Source of the DNA: Fallopia convolvulus
Lineage: Eukaryota; Streptophyta; Magnoliopsida; Caryophyllales; Polygonaceae
Reading direction: 5' to 3'
NCBI GenBank assembly: GCA_964016875.1
Contig: OZ024736.1
Coordinates: forward strand, 40,208,707-40,272,706
Length of the DNA: 64,000 bases
Of the stretch, positions 58,400 through 64,000 are shown one piece after another. The translations under genes were made by a program, and so were the position numbers. The notes below the pieces were generated by a model, which was not told the origin of the DNA, ran no database searches, and worked only from the letters and a program-made list of their open reading frames with translations. The first letter of the stretch is position 1, and each line of letters begins with the position of its first letter.

Positions 58400-59515
58400 A
58401 TGGCTCAGGAACTTACTCAGGTGGGGAACAATACCAGTAAGCCGCCAAGGCTTATCACAAGAAGATTTGAAAGCTGGCAACGCGACATGAAGGATCGGAT
58501 GCGTGGCCAAGACTACCAAGCCTGGTGTGTCATCGAAAGGGGGAACTTCGAAATCGATCCAGCTATTGTCAACGACCTCTCAAAGTGGGGTCCCAACGAG
58601 TACAAGTGCATGGAGGCAAACTACAAAGCAAAACAGTATCTAAAGAGGTCCATGTGTGTACAAGACTGTGACAGGGTTGCAAACCTTGACACAACCAAGG
58701 AAATGTGGGAAGCCATCCAACAAATGCACGTTGGGAACTCAGATCTCAGAGAAGATCTTCAGATGAATGCAAAAAGGGAGTTCTACAACTTCCAAATGGA
58801 GATGGGAGAGTCCGTCGACAGCTACCAATCCCGGTTTGAAGGACTTTGCACTAAGATGGAAGGATTGGGGATCACAAAAGAAGAAATCACCCACAAAATG
58901 AAGGTCCAACAGCTCTTCAATGGATTGACTGGAGAATGGGCAAACGAGAGAACGATGTTCAAGGAAAACCCAGAAAATCGAACGCTTATGCTCCATCAAG
59001 TATTTGGAAAGCTAGTGGGACATGAGAAGAGGAAGATCGATGATAAGGAACAAACTCGAGCTCATCGAGGGATCGCACTCAAGATCGAAAAGATGCTCAA
59101 ATCAACCCAAGAACAACATGAAGACTCCGAAGAAGAAGAGGATGAAGAGCTAGTTCTTGTAACAAGGGCTCTTCGAAATTTCTACAAAGGAAAGTCTCAA
59201 CGGAACAGTGGGAACTGGGGAAAGGGACAGAGTTCCCAAAGAAAGCCCACAGAGAAGGATCTCTCAGAAGTGACTTGCTACAAATGCAATAGGAAAGGAC
59301 ATTTTGCGAAGGAATGTCCACAAGGAACTGATGGCAGAAAGCAAGGAAAGAAGGCCTACATCGCTACCTGGAGCGATGATGAAGACGAAGATCCTGAATC
59401 ATGGGCACTCCCAGACATGTGTGGCATGGCCATAGGAGAAACCACTGGGGAACAACCCAGTGAGGTAACCACTGAAACTGTTCTTGATTCCTTGAGTAAT
59501 TATGAAAAACCTTAG
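58400..59515 (+). CDS. Copia gag, N-terminal part
   Basis: ATG at 58400 opens 371 codons. A UBN2-type gag domain covers about residues 30-210 (MWEAIQQMHVGNSDLREDL, FYNFQMEMGESVDSYQSRFE, LFNGLTGEWANERTMF). An acidic stretch and then a zinc knuckle C-x2-C-x4-H-x4-C at residues 293-306 (CYKCNRKGHFAKEC) follow. It forms the particle shell and binds element RNA. The frame ends at an amber TAG (59513-59515), after which the same frame stays open for 274 more codons. This makes the TAG likely to be a nonsense mutation or a readthrough site rather than the natural end. Confidence 0.92.
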   Translation: MAQELTQVGNNTSKPPRLITRRFESWQRDMKDRMRGQDYQAWCVIERGNFEIDPAIVNDLSKWGPNEYKCMEANYKAKQYLKRSMCVQDCDRVANLDTTKEMWEAIQQMHVGNSDLREDLQMNAKREFYNFQMEMGESVDSYQSRFEGLCTKMEGLGITKEEITHKMKVQQLFNGLTGEWANERTMFKENPENRTLMLHQVFGKLVGHEKRKIDDKEQTRAHRGIALKIEKMLKSTQEQHEDSEEEEDEELVLVTRALRNFYKGKSQRNSGNWGKGQSSQRKPTEKDLSEVTCYKCNRKGHFAKECPQGTDGRKQGKKAYIATWSDDEDEDPESWALPDMCGMAIGETTGEQPSEVTTETVLDSLSNYEKP

Positions 59516-60340
59516 TTGTTGAAAATTCTTTCAAGTCTTGTTAAAGATAACATAAAACTGCAAAACAAGTTGGAAAAACAGGAACACATAAATTCTCAAT
59601 TAGTTGGTCTTGAGCCCTGTCCCAACTGCATATCCCTTCTAGAAAAACTCAAGTCCCATGTGTCTCACATCGTAGATCTAGAAAGAGAAATCAAAACTCT
59701 AGAGAAAGATGAGAATACCCTCCTGCAAAACCTGAGTAAGACTCCCGAACATCTTGAAGCCTCTAGTTCCCAAATTAAGTTTGTCCCAGCCAGACATGGC
59801 ATAGGATACAAAGGTGAGTGCTCCAAGAACGGAAAGTCACCCCTGAGCGAACATGAGATCCATGAGTGTAGGGCCTTAAAACTCCAGTGCGAGAAACAGA
59901 AAAATGCTCATCTCGAGGAGAAAATCAGGGTCCTAGAGAGTGGAAACAATGGTGAGAAAGACTACTATACTGGGAACTCTAGACATAGAATCTATGTCAA
60001 AATTGCTAAGGGAAATGGGTCTCGAGTGTACAACAAAGAAACCATGGATAGGAACCGTATCCAGAGACCACACCCAAAATACTACCTGGGAGAATACTAC
60101 AAGACATGTTGGCACTGTGGTGCTCATGGGCACTACAAGGATGCATGTCCCAAGAAGAGAGCCCAAACCCCTAGAAGCCATGAGTTCCCAAACAGACAAA
60201 AACGTCATGCTCATCACCAAAGGAACTCCAACTCTCAAAATTCCAAAGACATCAACATTTCTGACTATATCTTGAATGAAAATGTTTTCCCTTGCAAGGG
60301 ACCTGGCAAGAGTCATCTTGCCTGGGTCTCAAAACACTAA
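59516..60340 (+). CDS. Copia gag continuation with second zinc knuckle
   Basis: Same frame as the upstream gag, beginning directly after the amber codon with no ATG at its start. It encodes a predicted coiled-coil (SLVKDNIKLQNKLEKQEHIN, then repeated heptad-like Leu/Lys/Glu patterns) and a second knuckle CWHCGAHGHYKDAC from residue 198. In Sirevirus-like elements from recall, a coiled coil and a second CCHC just before protease belong to the long gag-pol protein. It ends TAA at 60338-60340, shortly before the pol frame opens in a different frame. Confidence 0.8.
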   Translation: MLKILSSLVKDNIKLQNKLEKQEHINSQLVGLEPCPNCISLLEKLKSHVSHIVDLEREIKTLEKDENTLLQNLSKTPEHLEASSSQIKFVPARHGIGYKGECSKNGKSPLSEHEIHECRALKLQCEKQKNAHLEEKIRVLESGNNGEKDYYTGNSRHRIYVKIAKGNGSRVYNKETMDRNRIQRPHPKYYLGEYYKTCWHCGAHGHYKDACPKKRAQTPRSHEFPNRQKRHAHHQRNSNSQNSKDINISDYILNENVFPCKGPGKSHLAWVSKH

Positions 60341-60353
60341 CTTTTCCTTGTAG

Positions 60354-63300
60354 GTGGCAGTGAGAGGGAACAGTACATGGTTCATAGATAGTGGATGCTC
60401 GAACCATATGACAGGGAACAAGGATATCCCCATCTCACTCCACACTCATGCCGAAGGAGGCCACGTCTCATTTGGCAACAAGAACAAGGGAGAAGTTATT
60501 GGAAAAGGAGAAGTGTTGCTCAATAGATCTATTAAAGTTAGCAACGTAAATCTGGTAAAGGATCTGGGATACAATCTGCTGAGTGTCTCCCAGATGTGTG
60601 ATCAAGGGAACAACATCGTCACTTTCGACTCAGATGAATGTCTCGTCATCAACAAGAAGACCAACAAAGTAATTTTGAGAGGAAGAAGATACAACAATGT
60701 GTATGTGGTGGACACCAACTTTGAACCACCAATGAAGCTGTGCCTTGCGAGTTCCCAAGATGACACGGAACTCTGGCACCGAAGACTGGGACATGCTGGT
60801 GTAAATCAAATCCTGAAGCTTTATCTACAGGATCTGGTCATTGGTCTTCCACGGATCAATCTCGAAGGAGTCAAAATGTGTGAAGCATGTGTTCGAGGGA
60901 AACAGACCAGGACCTCCTTCAAACCCAAGAAGGTGGTAAGCACAACCAGGTCCTTGGAGTTAATTCACATGGATCTCTGTGGTCCCATGAGAACAGCTAG
61001 CTACGGTGGAAAAAGGTACATGTATGTTTTAATTGATGATTTTTCAAGATTCACCTGGGTTATTTTCTTGAAGGCAAAATCACAAGCGTTTGAAGAATTT
61101 GAGCCCTTCATCAAAAGAACAGAAGTAAGCTTGGGGCTGAAACTGAAAGCAATCAGATCTGATCACGGAACTGAGTTTCAAAACTCGGAGTTCCTAAACT
61201 TCTGTGAACAAAATGGGATCTCTCACAACTTTTCAGCTCCTCGCACTCCTCAGCAAAATGGAGTGGTCGAGAGAAAGAACAGAACTCTGGAGGATATGGC
61301 TAGAACCATGATGATCGAAAGTGGAGTTCCTGAGTACTTCTGGACTGAAGCAATCTCCACAGCTACATACAACCTGAATCGAGCCATGACAAGGCCCCTG
61401 ATTAACAAGACTTCCTATGAGCTCATCAAAGGGAGAAAACCAAACATCTCACACTTGAGAGCATTTGGTTGTACATGCTTTGTTCACAACAACGGCAAAG
61501 ACAATCTTGGAAAATTCGACCCCAGAAGCGACGAAGGGATCTTCCTGGGATACTCATCACAAAGCAAGGCTTACAGGGTCTACAATAAAAGAACCAAGAA
61601 GATAGAGGAAAGCATTCATGTCGTCTTCAATGAAAAGTCTATAAAGATGGGAACCGAGACCCAAGGGAAGGGAACTTTGTTCAAGTTAGTCAGACATAAA
61701 GACGAGGATGATGACGAGGATGAGCCAAGGAAAAGGGATGAAGACTATCCAAGTGCAAGCAATATCCCACAACCAGGGAACAACGACGAAGGTCCAACCC
61801 TCACTGATCAAACCTCCCTCGAGGCTCCTTCCTCAGAAGAACCACAAGACACCTCCAACTCTCTCGAGGTCCCCTCTTCAGGGAACAACTCTGCTGTCCC
61901 CCAAGACAATACCCTGCCAGAATCAAGTATTCAAGGGGAACAAAGAGGAAACCTGCCAGAAATCTCTGAAGAAACATCAAATGAAGAAGCTGGAGATGAG
62001 AGTTCCCATGACAAAGAAACACCAACTGAGGATAATACACATGCAAAGGAACTCACTCATACAAGAACCTTTCAACAAAGAAAGGACCACCCTCTTGAGA
62101 ACATCATCTCCCCTCTTGATAAAGGTGTTCAAACTCGTTCCTCTCTCAATAATTTTTGTGCTTTTAATGCGTTTGTTTCAATGGTGGAACCCAAAAATAT
62201 CAAAGAAGCATTAAAGGACCCAGATTGGATTCAAGCCATGCAAGAGGAACTCCACCAATTCGAGAGGAATAAAGTTTGGAAGCTAGTCCTTAGACCCAAA
62301 AACAAGAACATCATAGGAACTCGATGGGTCTTTAGGAACAAGCTCGATGATACTGAAGCTGTAGCAAGGAACAAGGCTAGGTTAGTAGCACAAGGATACA
62401 GGCAAGAGGAAGGGATTGACTATGATGAGACCTTCGCACCAGTTGCCAGGATCGAGGCAATCAGACTCCTCATCGCCTATGTCGCTCACAAGGGATTCAA
62501 ACTTTATCAAATGGATGTGAAAACAGCCTTCCTAAATGGACATCTCAAAGAAGAAGTGTATGTGGCCCAACCTCCAAGATTCGAAGATGAGAAAATGCCC
62601 AACCATGTCTATTTCTTGGAAAGGGCCCTTTACGGACTCAAACAAGCTCCCCGAGCTTGGTATGACAGGTTTGCTCAATTCCTCTTGTCCCATGGGTACA
62701 TTCGTGGTTCCATAGACAAGACTTTGTTTTTAAAGAAAGAATCTAAAGACATTTTGATTGTGCAAGTATATGTTGATGACATTGTGTTTGGAGCAACTAA
62801 CGAAACTCTTGTAGAGAAGTTTAAGGACCTCATGAGCAGTGAGTTTGAAATGAGTCTCATTGGGGAACTCACGTTCTTTCTGGGACTTCAAATATCCCAA
62901 ACCAAGGATGGAACAAAGATTCATCAACAGAAATACATCAAGGAAATGCTTGTGAAGTATGGAATGGAACATTCAAAGCCCATTGATACTCCCATCTCAC
63001 CAAATTCAAGGCTCAATGCAGATGAAACAGGTATCAGTGTGGACCAAAGGAACTATCGAGGTATGATCGGGTCCCTTCTCTACTTAACAGCTAGTAGACC
63101 TGATATTATGTTCTCCGTATGTCTTTGTGCTCGTTTTCAAGCTAACCCTAAGGAATCACACCTGAAAGAGGTGAAGAGAATTTTCAAGTATCTCAAAGGG
63201 AACGATAACTTGTTCCTTTGGTATCCAAGGAACAGTTCCCTTGAGCTCATTGCATACACAGATGCTGACTTTGCAGGGCACTTGGTTGACAGAAAGAGCA

Positions 63301-63713
63301 CTTCAGGAATGGCCCAGTTCCTAGGGTCATGCTTAGTCTCGTGGGGATCTAAAAAGCAAAACTCAGTGGCACTCTCCACAGCTGAACCTGAATATGTGGT
63401 TGCCGCATCATGCTGTTCCCAGGTTCTATGGCTTAAGTCACAACTCCAGGATTACAGTATGTCTTTTGGCCCAGTTCCCATACTTTGTGATAACACTAGT
63501 GCCATAAACATTTCCAAAAATCATGTGCATCACTCTAGAACTAAGCATATTGATATAAGGCATCACTTTCTACGTGACAATGTTGAAAGTGGGAACATCT
63601 CGATGGAACACTGTAGAACTGAAGAGCAAATTGCGGACATTCTTACCAAAGCTTTAGACAGACGTCCCTACCAGCGTTTTCGAATGCTTCTAGGGATGAT
63701 AACTCTAAACTAA
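60354..63713 (+). CDS. Copia pol: protease, integrase, reverse transcriptase, RNase H
   Basis: 1119 codons without a stop; the frame opens right after a TAG (60351-60353) and has no ATG at its start, so it must be reached by frameshift, splicing or from an intact parent. Protease has WFIDSG (Asp12). Integrase has an H-H-C-C zinc region ([11 protein letters not shown]...CEACVRGK) and the D,D35E triad at Asp207, Asp270 and Glu306. RT includes [13 protein letters not shown] and the catalytic YVDD at 806-809. RNase H includes [19 protein letters not shown], and ALSTAEPEY where the family usually has STAEAEY. The length and all catalytic residues look complete, consistent with a young copy. Confidence 0.94.
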   Translation: MAVRGNSTWFIDSGCSNHMTGNKDIPISLHTHAEGGHVSFGNKNKGEVIGKGEVLLNRSIKVSNVNLVKDLGYNLLSVSQMCDQGNNIVTFDSDECLVINKKTNKVILRGRRYNNVYVVDTNFEPPMKLCLASSQDDTELWHRRLGHAGVNQILKLYLQDLVIGLPRINLEGVKMCEACVRGKQTRTSFKPKKVVSTTRSLELIHMDLCGPMRTASYGGKRYMYVLIDDFSRFTWVIFLKAKSQAFEEFEPFIKRTEVSLGLKLKAIRSDHGTEFQNSEFLNFCEQNGISHNFSAPRTPQQNGVVERKNRTLEDMARTMMIESGVPEYFWTEAISTATYNLNRAMTRPLINKTSYELIKGRKPNISHLRAFGCTCFVHNNGKDNLGKFDPRSDEGIFLGYSSQSKAYRVYNKRTKKIEESIHVVFNEKSIKMGTETQGKGTLFKLVRHKDEDDDEDEPRKRDEDYPSASNIPQPGNNDEGPTLTDQTSLEAPSSEEPQDTSNSLEVPSSGNNSAVPQDNTLPESSIQGEQRGNLPEISEETSNEEAGDESSHDKETPTEDNTHAKELTHTRTFQQRKDHPLENIISPLDKGVQTRSSLNNFCAFNAFVSMVEPKNIKEALKDPDWIQAMQEELHQFERNKVWKLVLRPKNKNIIGTRWVFRNKLDDTEAVARNKARLVAQGYRQEEGIDYDETFAPVARIEAIRLLIAYVAHKGFKLYQMDVKTAFLNGHLKEEVYVAQPPRFEDEKMPNHVYFLERALYGLKQAPRAWYDRFAQFLLSHGYIRGSIDKTLFLKKESKDILIVQVYVDDIVFGATNETLVEKFKDLMSSEFEMSLIGELTFFLGLQISQTKDGTKIHQQKYIKEMLVKYGMEHSKPIDTPISPNSRLNADETGISVDQRNYRGMIGSLLYLTASRPDIMFSVCLCARFQANPKESHLKEVKRIFKYLKGNDNLFLWYPRNSSLELIAYTDADFAGHLVDRKSTSGMAQFLGSCLVSWGSKKQNSVALSTAEPEYVVAASCCSQVLWLKSQLQDYSMSFGPVPILCDNTSAINISKNHVHHSRTKHIDIRHHFLRDNVESGNISMEHCRTEEQIADILTKALDRRPYQRFRMLLGMITLN

Positions 63714-64000
63714 ACAAGTCCCTGTTTGTCTCTCTCTCAATGCCTGACTAGTTTATATAAGATTGCATGATAGGGAACTTGGATTTATTGCTTTCACTAT
63801 GCCATGATTACTAGTCTAGAGAAAAATGTGTACAAAGGAACTCTATTTCTTTTGGCCCAAAATGATCAACCAGAGTTCCCTTTATCCCTCATTACAAGCC
63901 ACCATGACGGTTGATCATATGACCCACCCTAAGCTAGGGACCAGACAAATGCTCCTCATGAGCCAAAATATTTCCTTTATCGAGTTGCAAATTGTCTGGT
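63714..64000 (+). other. Copia sequence downstream of pol, incomplete
   Basis: 287 bp beyond the pol stop with no LTR start (TGTTGG) yet. More GGGAAC/GTTCCC motifs occur (63773, 63872). The 3' LTR and any extra 3' frame lie outside the window. Confidence 0.6.

Larger units (their letters stand above)
57304..64000 (+). mobile_element. Sirevirus-like Ty1/copia retrotransposon (runs off the window)
   Basis: The order is 5' LTR, initiator-Met tRNA primer site, gag with two zinc knuckles, protease, integrase, RT, RNase H (the copia order, integrase before RT). The 3' LTR is not reached by 64000, so insertion age and target duplication cannot be judged here. The pol frame is intact over 3.36 kb, while gag carries an amber stop and the gag/pol frames differ. 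Confidence 0.93.

Noticed and set aside
1..64000. tRNA, rRNA or snoRNA genes
   Set aside because: No cloverleaf-type A/B box arrangement or rRNA sequence was recognised by eye. A tRNAscan or Infernal run would be needed to exclude small RNA genes.

Overview
The window is nuclear DNA of a eudicot plant. The evidence is spliced genes with GT/AG introns, closest (from memory) to Arabidopsis genes, inside AT-rich DNA packed with plant-type transposons: Ty1/copia, Ty3/gypsy (Athila/Tat-like), L1-type LINEs with a C-terminal RNase H, hAT, PIF/Harbinger-like, Stowaway and probably Mutator-like elements. The species cannot be named from the sequence. All gene identities rest on reading and recall; no search was run.

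Layout. 1-27 kb is repeat territory: an 8-bp-TSD hAT element (3.0-3.8 kb), Stowaway elements, copia gag relics on the minus strand (4.3-5.7 kb), a minus-strand LINE bracketed by a perfect 18-bp duplication (5.8-9.0 kb), a short LINE with a 12-bp duplication (9.05-9.4 kb), three related Harbinger-like elements in a row (9.9-13.3 kb), a long decayed plus-strand LINE (18.9-23.0 kb), a copia/MULE mosaic (23.1-24.5 kb) and one more LINE 3' end (25.4-26.1 kb).

27-42 kb is the gene island. It holds a five-exon remnant of a V-ATPase subunit d gene (minus, pseudogene), a P-class PPR gene like At5g01110 (minus) broken by one in-frame TGA, a complete 11-exon signal peptide peptidase gene (plus, 344 aa) and a complete 8-exon homeodomain-like gene (plus, 493 aa). 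PPR and SPP are divergent, with about 1.3 kb between their start codons. No pathway links these genes; they are unrelated housekeeping or regulatory functions.

42-64 kb is repeats again. A hAT-like element with a perfect 8-bp duplication (43.7-45.5 kb) contains a second element with about 142-bp terminal inverted repeats, which carries a captured piece of a proline-rich, single-pass membrane protein gene. A 919-bp inverted-repeat element lies immediately to its right. After 3.9 kb of AT-rich DNA comes an Athila/Tat-like gypsy element that keeps gag-protease and the very end of the integrase but has lost RT, RNase H and the integrase core (50.4-56.1 kb). A LINE RT fragment follows, and then a young-looking Sirevirus-like copia element (57.3 kb to the window edge) with an intact pol frame but an interrupted gag.

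The strongest points for a second look are the nested gene-carrying element at 44.1-45.2 kb, the premature stop in the PPR gene, the pol-deleted gypsy element, and the heavy GGGAAC/GTTCCC bias running through the copia element.
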